A DNA stretch of 39,022 nt from Chitinophagales bacterium (GTDB lineage Bacteria > Bacteroidota > Bacteroidia > Chitinophagales > UBA2359). The stretch's first letter is position 1; every line of letters begins with the position of its first letter. The stretch lies in the NCBI GenBank assembly GCA_020629005.1, contig JAHDEE010000038.1, forward strand, positions 1-39,022, in the 5' to 3' direction. This document shows, piece after piece, positions 9,401-19,547 of the stretch. Position numbers and translations under genes: made by a program. The notes under the pieces are model-generated. The model did no database searches. It was not told the origin of the DNA and worked only from the letters and a program-made list of their open reading frames with translations.

Positions 9401-10446
9401 ACTGGAGCACTGGTGATACCTCCGCCGAAACAAGCAATAATCTGGGAGATGGAAACTACACAGTATTGGTTACCGATGGAGACTGCTTTGTTGAACAAAC
9501 TTTCGAGATCCAGTCGCCCGATCCAATCAACTTTGGAGTTGATAGCAGCGACAGCGATGACAACAACAATGGTACGATTGAAATCAATGCTCAGGGTGGC
9601 TCCGGAAACTACACATACACTTTGAATGGAGAGACCTCTGCCACCAACCTGTTTGAAGACCTGGCTCCCGGTTCCTATGAGGTTGCCGTTAGCGACGAGA
9701 ATGATTGTACGATGATGGATGTTGTGCAGATCAGTTGTTCACTTACTTTAGATTACAATTCGAATGATGTAAGCTGTGCCGGGGAAAACGACGGGGACCT
9801 GAACATTGTAGTCCTCAATAGCGGAGGCGCCGGATCATTTGACTATAGTTGGGAGGACAGCGACAACAATGACGAATCCCTTGAAGACCTTGAGGCTGGA
9901 ACGTACAGTGTCACGGTAACTGATGGTGCAGACTGTGTGCAAAGCATCTCTGTGGATATTGTGGAACCGGATGCATTGGAAATTGCAGCGGAAACGGAAA
10001 GCTCTACAGATGGAAGCGATGGGTCTATCACATTAAGCGTAAGTGGCGGTACTGGCACCTACACTTATGATTGGACCGACCTTTCTCACACGGGTAGTAG
10101 CCTGTTGGGATTAGCTGCCGGCACTTACACCGTTGAGGTAAGTGATGAAAACGGCTGCTCAGACTCTTTGGCAATAACTGTCGACGGTGCCAACGTAGGA
10201 GTCGAAGACGGGGCTTCAAAATATCTTAGTGCCTGGCCGAACCCTTTTGATGCTGAGTTGCTGCTGCAATCCAATGAGCAGGTTGAGTATATCAGGCTGA
10301 GTAATGTCTTAGGCCAGAAGGTATATGAAAAAGACAGACCAGCAAGAACACTAAGCATCGATTGTTCACATCTTCCTGCTGGAGTTTACTTCCTGGAATT
10401 TGGAATCGAAGGTAAAACCTACACACAAAAACTGATGCATAAATAG
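6463..10446 (+). CDS. Giant T9SS-exported subtilisin-like (S8) protease with FN3, GEVED and SprB repeats
   Basis: A 1327-residue secreted protease. A signal peptide (about residues 1-22, ending SLHA) is followed by a propeptide (30-105) and an S8 catalytic domain. The triad is Asp160 (VVDDGVD), His217 (GGHGTPVAG) and Ser389 (GGTSGATPHVAG), with oxyanion Asn285 (ATNSSWG). Two fibronectin type III-like domains (about 465-645) follow, then a GEVED domain (about 645-790, ending GEIEEYCV). About six SprB-like repeats (795-1245, each with a CxG..DG start and GTYxVxVxDxxGC end) come next. Last is a type A T9SS sorting domain (about 1255-1327, with WPNPF and LPAGVYFLEF). The protein should cross the outer membrane by T9SS and be surface-attached or released. 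It is likely co-transcribed with the propeptide-like lipoprotein just upstream. Confidence 0.96.
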   Translation: MKSKLTNALLATLILFSLSLHANEPGFVPDQLLVQVQEGSDFEAVVNKVRQQIPDLTIEREVSDHMNIWLVSFDPTANPMSEVHKTLYADDNVLVIQKNHLIKYRATTPNDPGYGSQWQYDNSGAGSASPNADLDADEAWDFGTGGTTALGDEIVVCVVDDGVDSDHEDWGDNLWKNEGEIPNNGIDDDNNGYIDDYKGWNPGSNSDDVDTGWAGGHGTPVAGIIGAQGNNGVGVTGVSWDVKVMIVQGGGDEASAIACYSYPLALRKMYNESGGEEGAFVVATNSSWGIDGGDPDSAPLWCAFYDTLGVHGILSAGATINGNQNVDVFGDLPTACSSEYLISVTNLDNSDNKVSFAGYGATTIDLGAYGEGTYTLTSGNGYGGFGGTSGATPHVAGAIGFLYSLECAGLADLALGNPALAAEQVRDAILDGVTPNESLSGITVTGGRLNLYNSALNVLDLDCGGCFSANGFEIQEAGLEAATIAWQTNGEVDGFNVRIRPTGSADWSDSQSTGLTTTFETLQACTEYEVQVQSLCAEEDSDFSNSYIFTTDGCCDAPMAMTPSVTETSLSLDFSSVTIASGYSAEISVSGTNQWQTIAVSGNSLNATGLESCTNYDIRLLSDCDGESSGPGDVITVRTDGCALCTLEYCESEDGDNSYEHISSISIGSFTNESGPGDSAFEVFSDEPIDIPIGEAIEIELSPGFSGFDYEERWHIFIDLNFDQSYDASEEVYFNNGSPTTIVDDFTIDADQAGGLTKMRIFMYDPNYSDVSQGCAGIAFGEIEEYCVNLIAACNIAAEPSITQPTCNGVPDGGILIEVDGNPSDYTFSWSGINASGNAAQNVASGNYSVIVDNGDCEVEVQVAVEEPDALVVESTDSQAATNGANGSATVDVDGGTGDYVYSWAGYPYDDAATLANVNAGTYDVEISDENGCSTTASIVVDCGIEIEAEITDPSCDGQEDGQITVSVVASGGAGNVSYDWSTGDTSAETSNNLGDGNYTVLVTDGDCFVEQTFEIQSPDPINFGVDSSDSDDNNNGTIEINAQGGSGNYTYTLNGETSATNLFEDLAPGSYEVAVSDENDCTMMDVVQISCSLTLDYNSNDVSCAGENDGDLNIVVLNSGGAGSFDYSWEDSDNNDESLEDLEAGTYSVTVTDGADCVQSISVDIVEPDALEIAAETESSTDGSDGSITLSVSGGTGTYTYDWTDLSHTGSSLLGLAAGTYTVEVSDENGCSDSLAITVDGANVGVEDGASKYLSAWPNPFDAELLLQSNEQVEYIRLSNVLGQKVYEKDRPARTLSIDCSHLPAGVYFLEFGIEGKTYTQKLMHK

Positions 10447-10481
10447 AGGTTGATGAATCGAAGCTAAGCATAGTAGCATGG

Positions 10482-10521
10482 AAAAAAGAGCACTGTCCAA
10501 ATGAGGATAGTGCTCTTTTTT
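10482..10521 (+). terminator. Intrinsic terminator after the subtilase gene
   Basis: A 13-bp perfect stem, AAAAAAGAGCACT (10482-10494) with AGTGCTCTTTTTT (10509-10521), encloses a 14-nt loop and has a T-tract on the 3' arm. It separates the subtilase from the kinase gene at 10587. Confidence 0.85.
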
Positions 10522-10586
10522 ATTTGCTGTAATGGGAATACGGAGCAAATTTGCCATCTTGTAGCCATACCCAACCCTAAATACTC

Positions 10587-12236
10587 ATGTCTAAAGATAT
10601 TTATCATCCTTCTGTCCGAAGGCGAAAGGCCTATTGGACGACCTTCAAAGTGGTGTTTGGCTACTTGAAACTCGGCTTTCTCAGCAAGTTTTTTGGCCAG
10701 AGTTATTACCAACAACGTCTACCTGATCTACACAGTCGTAGTGCAGCCTGTATCAAAGAGAGCATCTTGGAACTGCAGGGACTATTTGTCAAGTTCGGAC
10801 AAATGATTTCTGCCATGTCCAACTTTCTGCCTGATGAATTTAGAGTCCCGTTGGAAAGCCTGCAAGATCACAATCAACCTCGTCCTTATGAAGAAGTTGC
10901 TGCTACCATAAAGCAGGTTTTGGGCAAAAGTCCGGATGAGCTTTTCACCCGCTTTAACAGAGAACCGCTCGCCTCTGCCTCCATAGGTCAGGTGCACAGA
11001 GCTTCCATTGGAGAACAGCAGGTGGCAGTTAAAGTGCAACATCACAATATAGACGAGATTGCCAAGGCTGACCTGGCCATTATCAAACGGCTGGTAGAAA
11101 TTCACGAGTGGTTCTTCCACATTGAAGGCTTTGAATACATGTATGATCAGGTACGACAGATGATTGAAGAGGAGCTGGACTACGTACGGGAAGCCGCGGC
11201 TATGAAAAGGATCAAGGCAAATCTGGCGGAGAAACCTGAGCTACGCGTTCATATTCCCACCGTCTACGAAGCGTACTCCACCCGGAAGACAATCGTAACA
11301 GAATTCTGTGAAGGAACCAATATCTCTCATCGGGCAGAGTGGATGAGCTGGGGATTGGATGATAAGGACATAGCCGAACGATTCATACACTTGTACGGGA
11401 AAATGATACTTGATGATGGCTATTATCATGCAGATCCTCATCCCGGCAATATTTTGGTGAACAAGCAGGGAGAAATTATTCTATTGGATTTTGGCGCGGT
11501 AGCATTGCTGAGTGAGCAGATGAAATCTGCGATTCCTGCTTTGCTGGAAGCCGTAGTAAAGAATGATGTGGACAAGATGCTGGATGCTCTTAAACAAATG
11601 GGCAGCCTAAGTCAGGCCAAAGATGCTGAAGAAGTGGCCACCAGGTTTTTGAAGCGGATGAAGGAGTTCATTGAAAAGGAAGTGAAAATCGAAAACCTAA
11701 ACATCGATGCCCAATTAAATCCGGAAAGCATTATACAGTTGGTTGCCGATTTGGAGATCAGCAAGATGACAAGAACCTTTAGGGTGCCAAAGGATTGGGT
11801 GCTACTCAACAGGGCCATTATGCTGATTGGAGGCATTGTCAATCAAACGGCACCAGATCTCAATCCTATTGATACAGTGAAACCCTACTTGAAGGAGCAT
11901 CTACTTGGAGAGGAAAACAACCTTGGACAGTTTCTTATTTCGACCCTCAAAAATCAACTGGTGACGGCCATCTCGCTTCCTCACGATTTGTCGAGATTTC
12001 TGGCTCAGGCCAATCAGGGTAAGCTACAATTGGAAGTGCGTGATCTCGATCGCTCGGTTAACCGCTTATATGCATTGGGACAGCAGGTGCTGTTCGCCAT
12101 CCTTTTTTTGGCGAATCTCTATTATACAGCCTCCCTGCCTTCCAAGCACTGGGATCTCAAGTACTGCTTCTTCTTTGCACTTAGTACTTTGTTTGCTTTC
12201 CTGTTCCTGAAAGCCTGGAGGGCGGGAAGGAAATGA
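10587..12236 (+). CDS. ABC1/UbiB/AarF-family atypical kinase
   Basis: Membrane-associated kinase-like ATPase of the ADCK/UbiB family, 549 residues. The signature KxGQ motif is visible in FVKFGQMISAMSNFLP. The Ala-rich nucleotide-loop variant appears as LASASIGQVHRA, the invariant Lys in VAVKVQHHNIDEI, the catalytic loop as HADPHPGNILV and the metal-binding DFG in LLDFGAVALL. Two hydrophobic segments close the C-terminus (about residues 493-513 and 523-542), as in membrane-bound UbiB. The family supports quinone biosynthesis or lipid handling; there is no quinone gene alongside, so the substrate is not evident here. Confidence 0.93.
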   Translation: MSKDIYHPSVRRRKAYWTTFKVVFGYLKLGFLSKFFGQSYYQQRLPDLHSRSAACIKESILELQGLFVKFGQMISAMSNFLPDEFRVPLESLQDHNQPRPYEEVAATIKQVLGKSPDELFTRFNREPLASASIGQVHRASIGEQQVAVKVQHHNIDEIAKADLAIIKRLVEIHEWFFHIEGFEYMYDQVRQMIEEELDYVREAAAMKRIKANLAEKPELRVHIPTVYEAYSTRKTIVTEFCEGTNISHRAEWMSWGLDDKDIAERFIHLYGKMILDDGYYHADPHPGNILVNKQGEIILLDFGAVALLSEQMKSAIPALLEAVVKNDVDKMLDALKQMGSLSQAKDAEEVATRFLKRMKEFIEKEVKIENLNIDAQLNPESIIQLVADLEISKMTRTFRVPKDWVLLNRAIMLIGGIVNQTAPDLNPIDTVKPYLKEHLLGEENNLGQFLISTLKNQLVTAISLPHDLSRFLAQANQGKLQLEVRDLDRSVNRLYALGQQVLFAILFLANLYYTASLPSKHWDLKYCFFFALSTLFAFLFLKAWRAGRK

Positions 12237-12298
12237 GTGCAAATGAGTCAAACCAGGGCTGAAAATTGAGTACGCAGAAACACTGCGCAGGTCATATC

Positions 12299-12306
12299 TA
12301 GCTTTG
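12299..12306 (+). promoter_or_regulatory. TAnnTTTG box for rtcB
   Basis: TAGCTTTG lies 16 bp upstream of the rtcB ATG, and a purine-rich AAGAAGGAACA sits between them. Confidence 0.45.
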
Positions 12307-12310
12307 TTGA

Positions 12311-13881
<1,571 letters not shown>

Positions 13882-13988
13882 AAATCATATTTCTAACAAT
13901 AACCAATCGAATATTGCCACATTTCCATATGGATTTTTAGGTCGAGGGTATTCTTTCGGAAGTAAAAGCAGTCTTTAAGGCCGAGGGA

Positions 13989-15770
13989 CTACTTGCCCGA
14001 TCTTCGCCAGAGCCCAAAGGCCGCGATGAGGAAGAGCAGGAAAAACGGCCAGCGATTGATGGGCCGAAGCTGCTTTGCAAATGATTTGGTGCTTTGTCCT
14101 TTGCTGCCCAGGTAATTCTTGAATTGCGCAGCAGATTGTTGCCATGCCTTGAAGCGACTGGCAGTTTGCAATGTGTTTCGATCGAATGCATAAAAGTTGG
14201 ATGGCAGCGCATTTTCCGCGGAGAGTTGAAACCAACCTTCTTGTTTTGGCCAAAAGGTTGAGAGACTTGAGCCTTCACTTGTGTTGGTGGAAAGTTGGCT
14301 TTGGAGGCTGTCTTGCTGCAGTACGAAAGAGGGAACAAGCTGATCGCGAAGCCGAACAAAAGCCTGCTCTCCCACTCGTATGGTATTGCTGTGAAGCTCC
14401 CAAGAATGCGTTGCTTGAAACTGGTCACGCTGTTGTGCAAGCAACCTATCCCAGAAGGTTTGGTGTTGGGTCGATTGTCCTTTGAGCGGCCATAAGTAGG
14501 TCTGCGAATAGGCTGCGATATTGATGTGCCCCATGCCATATCTTCGTGAAGCAAACTTGATTCTACCTTGTGCATCATTCAAGAAAGAGGAAAGCTCCGG
14601 ATGATTCTTAATGTATAATGGACCTGCGCTCGCATTGACCTTCTTGTCTAACAAGGGACTGTTGAGCTGTGTGACTTGATCTTTTTGCGTTCCTGCCAAA
14701 AGTTTGAAATGCGACTTGAAAATTGCATGTTGACTAATTTTCTCATCCACGTTGATGAGGAAGAGGTCAAGCCCTGTCAGCCGAATCGCCTGCTTTATGG
14801 CCTTTAGCTGTGCATCAGAAAGATTTACGAAAGCGCCCTGATCGACGATGAGTGATTCAAAGTCGCTAAGCAAGGATCTGTTAATATTGCTCAGATTCAT
14901 AGCGCGAAGTCCACGAAAATCTGTCTGGAATTTCTCCTTACTGATTTGCTGTCTGACCGCGATTTCGTAGGAGGCTTCTGTTAGGCTATTGATTAGAAAT
15001 TTCGACTCAAAATTTGGTTGGGACAAGATTAGCAATGCTCGTTTTTTCTCCTGCTTTTGACGCACCTGGACAGGGAGAGGAAGTGATTCGATGGGCTCAT
15101 TGGCGGAGTTTTGTACTAGAAGTCTATAGCTTTGCAAACCCGGTGCTCTGACATGTGTGCTGAGTGAGAATGATTGCTGAGCTTGTACCTGTATAGAATC
15201 TAGTCGCAGTTCGTCTTTGTACAGCAGTAGCTGAGCCGGCTGATTCAGATTCACTTTTCCCGCCACATTAAACAATTCTCCCTCGATTAGCTGGTCTGTC
15301 CAATTGATTTGAGTGATGCCTTGTGGCGCAGGGGATTGGTGAAAAGTGAGTTCGTAATCTTGTAGTTGCTGCCACTGCCATTCTGGAATTGCTTCAGCAA
15401 AAATGTGCAGCTCTTTCACTGCTTCGGTACCGAGGACTGCGGTCATCAAATCAGTGCAGACTTCGGCTTCTGTGACTTTGATAAAGTCCTTTTGGGATTG
15501 GTAAAACTGAACTGGACCGGTGAGCCCCGATTGAATTGCTTGTAAGCTATCTTCCGGAACCAGAGTATCGGCAAAGATGAGGGTGACTGCTTCTTTTTCG
15601 TGGCTGTGCTGAATATCGAGGCATAAACCGAGAAGGGAGAGCATCAGTATGAATATAAACAAAACAGATAGAACAGACCGCCGTGGGGTCAAGGCAATCA
15701 AGATTGGAAACAAGAGCAAGCAGGATACAAAGATCACTGCATTATAGGGGGAATAAATGAGTTCAATCAT
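13989..15770 (-). CDS. Membrane protein, last gene of the MoxR/DUF58/BatA row
   Basis: A 593-residue protein with two N-terminal transmembrane helices (about residues 10-28 and 33-52), a large soluble region and one C-terminal helix (about 572-588) followed by RRSGK. The two-helix start, long extracytoplasmic part and final helix resemble the BatA-like protein upstream, and the middle part (about 240-360) may adopt a glutamine-amidotransferase-like fold seen in such proteins. I cannot point to catalytic residues. It starts 5 bp after the stop codon of the DUF4175-like gene, so the two are surely co-transcribed. Its role is probably in the same envelope-associated complex. Confidence 0.85.
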   Translation of the reverse strand: MIELIYSPYNAVIFVSCLLLFPILIALTPRRSVLSVLFIFILMLSLLGLCLDIQHSHEKEAVTLIFADTLVPEDSLQAIQSGLTGPVQFYQSQKDFIKVTEAEVCTDLMTAVLGTEAVKELHIFAEAIPEWQWQQLQDYELTFHQSPAPQGITQINWTDQLIEGELFNVAGKVNLNQPAQLLLYKDELRLDSIQVQAQQSFSLSTHVRAPGLQSYRLLVQNSANEPIESLPLPVQVRQKQEKKRALLILSQPNFESKFLINSLTEASYEIAVRQQISKEKFQTDFRGLRAMNLSNINRSLLSDFESLIVDQGAFVNLSDAQLKAIKQAIRLTGLDLFLINVDEKISQHAIFKSHFKLLAGTQKDQVTQLNSPLLDKKVNASAGPLYIKNHPELSSFLNDAQGRIKFASRRYGMGHINIAAYSQTYLWPLKGQSTQHQTFWDRLLAQQRDQFQATHSWELHSNTIRVGEQAFVRLRDQLVPSFVLQQDSLQSQLSTNTSEGSSLSTFWPKQEGWFQLSAENALPSNFYAFDRNTLQTASRFKAWQQSAAQFKNYLGSKGQSTKSFAKQLRPINRWPFFLLFLIAAFGLWRRSGK

Positions 15771-15775
15771 ATCTG

Positions 15776-18274
15776 CTAGCGATAAAGATTGAAGTAATAA
15801 TTCCGCAGTAGGTCCATATCTTGCACAGACTCGTTGGATTTCGATAATGCTGGCAGTTCAACAATCTGATGCAGACCAGAAAGTATGTGTGACCAGCAGT
15901 CAGGACAGTTTTTTTCCTGCGATAAAAGCAATCTTATCGACTTGAGAGCTGCGAATAGGTCAGCTTCCTGCGCCAGCAAGGCAGTGGCAAAATCCTGAGC
16001 TGCTGATTGTAGCAGATCGGTAGAAATTTGCGTTTTTTCCATTCCGGTTTCTAATGCCAAGAGCAGTTCTGCAGCACCGGAATAGTGTAGGTTTTGAATG
16101 ATCGCGCTACTGTTTTGCGGAGACTGAATTTTGCCGAGTTCTCCTGAATAACGTTTTTTACTTTCATCGATTGGCGGAGGCTGAAAGCCCACCTTATGTA
16201 CAAAAATTCGGGATTGCTGCTGTACTTCTTTGATCAGTTGCAACGCTTTGTGTTGGTAGGGCAGCGACTCCTTCGGTCTGTTCAAACGTAGTTGCAGCTC
16301 AGATTCCCACATTTGTGCCAGGGCGGCTTTGAGCTTCTTCTTTACGCTTTGCTCAAAAAAGGTTGCTGCTTCTGGATTGTCATGCATATGTGCATACTCT
16401 TTGAACATTCCGGTGTCTCTTCCAAAACCACCAGTCGGTTGTGGCTCTTCCTTATCTTCTTCTCCATGATCATGTCCATGATCGTGACCGGCATGATCAT
16501 GACTAGCGTGATCGTGCGCATCATGAGACTCTTCAACTTGTTCGTGGTCAGAATGATCGTGGGCGGAGTGATCGTGAGCAGAATGATCGTGATCAGAATG
16601 ATCGTGTTCGGAATGATCGTGGGCGGAATGATCGTGTTCGGCGTGATCGTGTTCGGAATGGTCGTGTTCGGAATGATCGTGTTCGGAATGGTCGTGTTCG
16701 GAATGATCGTGGGCGGAGTGATCGTGTTCGGAATGATCATCCTCTTCACTGGACTCGGTGTGTCCGGAAGCATGGCTATGACCAATTACTGTTTCGTATT
16801 CTTCGCCTAGGAATTTTCCATAACGAAGTCTTAGGATCTTTTGGTCCTCAGCCAGTCCTTTGCAGAGCTTCTTGAATTCATTATCACGAGCTTCGGCGAT
16901 CAAGGTCTCCGTATCATTGATGATTTGCCTTTGGGAACGGAAATAAGCCGGCATACCCTTGATGGACATTCCTTCAACCTCGGATGCTACCAGGGCAGCC
17001 GTGTCGTTTATGGCTATGAAGTGCACGTCAGAGCGACCTTTTTGGGCCTGAGGTGCACGATTGTCTATTGCTTCGATGTAGTAGTACAATTCATCTCCTG
17101 GCTCCATTTGCAAAGCTGAGAGATCCAGGTTCTTGCGAAGCTTCCATTGCCGGGCCTCCAGCTTTTCAACTTGCAGCGCGAGCTTTTGTTCACGAAATTT
17201 GACCGACTCACCTTCGCCTCTGGATACTGTTGCCATCAAAAATGCCTCTGTAATTTGATAATCATCTTTTGCCTGGGCTTTGAGCTGAACAGTCTGCAAA
17301 TCACTCCAGTCAAGAGATAGATGTTGCTTGGGCTGCTCAATACTGAGCTGTGGTTTTTGATCAGGGATGACTCTAATCTCGTACAAGTCGGAGAGCAGTG
17401 TACCATTTTCATTCTCAAAGGTAAATTGAAACAGCGCATTCTGGTGCAGCTGCGAACGTAGTGCGAAATCCTTATCATTTGTAGTACTCAGCAATGCCTT
17501 TCCTTTTGCTGCGTTGAGTCTAAAGGCCTGATCGATGGGTTGATCAAGGCTTATCTTCCAGGTCACCGTGCTGCCTTCCGGAACAGCAAACGAAGTCCTG
17601 GTCTCGACAAATGATGATAAGGCGGTATAGGCAGGCGGCTGAATGCTGGCGATGAGTCCTGTCAGCGAAGGCGGCCTCCTTCTCTGACCTACTTCAGTCT
17701 GCGTTTCCATAAGGCTTCCATCAGGATAGTAGACCACTTGCTTTGGTGCTTCGTGGTGTGCAGTCTTTGGCCAACTGTAAACTGCAAAAGTGGCAAGGAG
17801 TAATAGTGAGAGGCAAGGCCAAAGCCAATTTGCATTAAAACTTAATTGCAGGTCCTGGCCATGCAGTTCATTCAATCTTGCAACCGTCTTATCCAGTTGC
17901 AGTTGTTGCAGAGGTGGTAGTGCTGATTGCTCCTTGAAGCAGAGAAACAAACTGTGTTCGAGTTGTTGATGCTTAGCTGACAGTTCCTTGCAGGCTTGCA
18001 GCTCGTTCATATTGCGAAACTGCATTTGCTCCAAATAAAGAGCAGCAGCTAAAAAAGCAAAAAGAGTAGCTATGCACAAGGTAGGATTTGTGGCAAGACT
18101 CAGCAACATTTTTGAAGCCACAAAAACAAACAGAAAGACCAGGGTAGCAAAGACAATTGCCAGTGCCATGTGCTTGGCCTTCCATTTCTGGACGAGCTTC
18201 CTAATTATATGTCGACCCTGTTTATTGATTTTGTTCGTTTGTTTGCGTTTGGCCCCTGGATAGCATTCGTTCAA
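15776..18274 (-). CDS. DUF4175-like membrane protein with a long His/Asp tandem repeat
   Basis: An 832-residue protein with two N-terminal transmembrane helices (about 37-60 and 63-82) and a third at about 145-166. A large soluble part contains Ig-like stretches, including KAQAKDDYQITEAFLMA and GDELYYYIEAIDN, typical of DUF4175 proteins in MoxR rows. Residues about 513-577 are 13 tandem DHSxH-type pentapeptides, followed by more His-rich sequence to about 610; this is not part of the family core. It is shorter than many family members. The start at 18274 overlaps the upstream gene by 53 bp. Met36 (18169) is the next candidate, but the basic stretch before it looks like a normal N-terminus. 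Function unknown; metal binding by the repeat is plausible. Confidence 0.85.
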   Translation of the reverse strand: MNECYPGAKRKQTNKINKQGRHIIRKLVQKWKAKHMALAIVFATLVFLFVFVASKMLLSLATNPTLCIATLFAFLAAALYLEQMQFRNMNELQACKELSAKHQQLEHSLFLCFKEQSALPPLQQLQLDKTVARLNELHGQDLQLSFNANWLWPCLSLLLLATFAVYSWPKTAHHEAPKQVVYYPDGSLMETQTEVGQRRRPPSLTGLIASIQPPAYTALSSFVETRTSFAVPEGSTVTWKISLDQPIDQAFRLNAAKGKALLSTTNDKDFALRSQLHQNALFQFTFENENGTLLSDLYEIRVIPDQKPQLSIEQPKQHLSLDWSDLQTVQLKAQAKDDYQITEAFLMATVSRGEGESVKFREQKLALQVEKLEARQWKLRKNLDLSALQMEPGDELYYYIEAIDNRAPQAQKGRSDVHFIAINDTAALVASEVEGMSIKGMPAYFRSQRQIINDTETLIAEARDNEFKKLCKGLAEDQKILRLRYGKFLGEEYETVIGHSHASGHTESSEEDDHSEHDHSAHDHSEHDHSEHDHSEHDHSEHDHAEHDHSAHDHSEHDHSDHDHSAHDHSAHDHSDHEQVEESHDAHDHASHDHAGHDHGHDHGEEDKEEPQPTGGFGRDTGMFKEYAHMHDNPEAATFFEQSVKKKLKAALAQMWESELQLRLNRPKESLPYQHKALQLIKEVQQQSRIFVHKVGFQPPPIDESKKRYSGELGKIQSPQNSSAIIQNLHYSGAAELLLALETGMEKTQISTDLLQSAAQDFATALLAQEADLFAALKSIRLLLSQEKNCPDCWSHILSGLHQIVELPALSKSNESVQDMDLLRNYYFNLYR
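16544..16738 (-). repeat. 15-bp tandem repeat encoding DHSxH pentapeptides
   Basis: Thirteen in-frame 15-bp units encode DHSEH, DHSAH, DHSDH or DHAEH. Differences between units fall mainly at the fourth residue and at synonymous positions. Irregular His/Asp-rich sequence continues to about 16450. The period is a multiple of three, so unit gain or loss would keep the frame. Confidence 0.9.
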
Positions 18275-19532
18275 AGATAAGCAGCAGGCAGAGGGGAATC
18301 CAAATCAACCAGGGGTATTGCTGCTTCTGCTGGCTCAATCCAGCTTCGAAGACGCTGTTTGCCTTCCGGCAAGGTTGCGCTTGCTGCTCAGTGAGCATGA
18401 TGTTCACACCACTTTTCCAATTCTGATCGCGAGCAAATAGCAGCTCAAGCAAGAAAGCAGGAAAAGCAGATTGCAAAAGCCAATCATTGCTTTGAGCGTT
18501 GAACCGGCTTCGGTATTGGAAAAGCTTCGAATCTTCTGTTTTGCTCATTGACAAGAGCAATCGCCCATCTGTCAATACCTGTATCGCTTCACCGGCTATC
18601 GGATTCTTATCCAACTGCTTGACTGCATATGCATTTTGCGAACTGGCAATCTGTGGTCTTCCCAATTCATTCACAGCCTCAAGCTCTCCCTGTGCATCAG
18701 ACAAAAGGATAGCACATCGCTCTAGCAATTGATCGGGAACCGCCTGCTCATTTAGTACAATGCACAATTGTGCTGATTCAAATTCCTTGACAGTTTCCAA
18801 TGAAATTTCTTCCAAGGACAATTGCAGTTTCTCGGTCTTTGCAGCAGCTTGCAAAGCTGCTCGTACATACCGCAAGTCGGGTTTTCTGTTCTTACTGTAA
18901 TAGACTTTCGGATCTGAGATCCATTTAGCTGCTTTCAATGCGACAGATTCTTCCTGAGTTGCAACTCGGGAATTTACTTCATCAGCAAAATGAAGTTTTA
19001 CTCTTTCCTCAAGGCAGGGTTTGTCTCCTGCAAAGTGAACAGAATTCTTATCCAGCAAGAGATGCAATTCTGTGCCGGGATGGGCTGTTTCGAGTGACTT
19101 CGCCATGGACCAGTAAGATTGCTGCGTGAAATCTCCTGTTGAATTTTCTTGTTGGCCAAGAGACCTATGTAATTTCTGCACTGCTGTTGAGTCAATCGTA
19201 TCCAAAAAGGCAGTCACTTGTGGACTGATGGGTTCTTGTAACAGATAAGGCGCAACAAAATACAATCTATCATGCGGCTTTATCGTCTCAGAAATCAACC
19301 AATATGGTTTACTTAAAAACAATACCAATAAAGAGAGAAGCAGACAGCGAAGCAATAAGAGTGGCCAATTCCAAAGTTGGATTCTTCGTTTCTTCGGGGC
19401 CGCGGTTTGAGCGAGTAACTGTATACTTCCAAAGGCGATGCGCTTCGGCTTTGGCCGATTCCATAGATGTATCAGCAGTGGCATCAGTAGGGCAAGGAGC
19501 CCGAAGAAATAATATGGAAAGAGAAAGCTCAA
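18222..19532 (-). CDS. BatA-like membrane protein (N-terminal double-transmembrane domain)
   Basis: A 436-residue protein beginning with the BatA N-terminal signature: MSFLFPYYFFGLLALLMPLL, then LIHLWNRPKPKRIAFGS, a basic loop and a second helix at about 56-80 ending LSKPYWL. A long extracytoplasmic region follows, and a final helix near 406-422. No von Willebrand A metal-site motif is visible, unlike full BatA. It lies 15 bp downstream of the DUF58 gene and overlaps the start of the DUF4175-like gene. In such rows these proteins are thought to form an envelope complex served by the MoxR ATPase; the substrate is unknown. Confidence 0.9.
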   Translation of the reverse strand: MSFLFPYYFFGLLALLMPLLIHLWNRPKPKRIAFGSIQLLAQTAAPKKRRIQLWNWPLLLLRCLLLSLLVLFLSKPYWLISETIKPHDRLYFVAPYLLQEPISPQVTAFLDTIDSTAVQKLHRSLGQQENSTGDFTQQSYWSMAKSLETAHPGTELHLLLDKNSVHFAGDKPCLEERVKLHFADEVNSRVATQEESVALKAAKWISDPKVYYSKNRKPDLRYVRAALQAAAKTEKLQLSLEEISLETVKEFESAQLCIVLNEQAVPDQLLERCAILLSDAQGELEAVNELGRPQIASSQNAYAVKQLDKNPIAGEAIQVLTDGRLLLSMSKTEDSKLFQYRSRFNAQSNDWLLQSAFPAFLLELLFARDQNWKSGVNIMLTEQQAQPCRKANSVFEAGLSQQKQQYPWLIWIPLCLLLIFERMLSRGQTQTNEQNQ

Positions 19533-19547
19533 TATTTCGTTTTCTTA

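Noticed and set aside
14171-14495. Plus-strand frames opposite the 593-residue membrane-protein gene
   Set aside because: They are antisense shadows of a well-supported gene, with no homology that I recognise.
16544-16738. Regular repeats considered as a CRISPR array
   Set aside because: Units are 15 bp, directly adjacent, in frame and without spacers.
16292-16810. Long plus-strand open frame and a second minus-strand frame rich in Ile/Thr/Pro across the His-repeat
   Set aside because: Both are other-frame readings of the 15-bp tandem repeat inside the DUF4175-like gene; a period divisible by three keeps all frames open.
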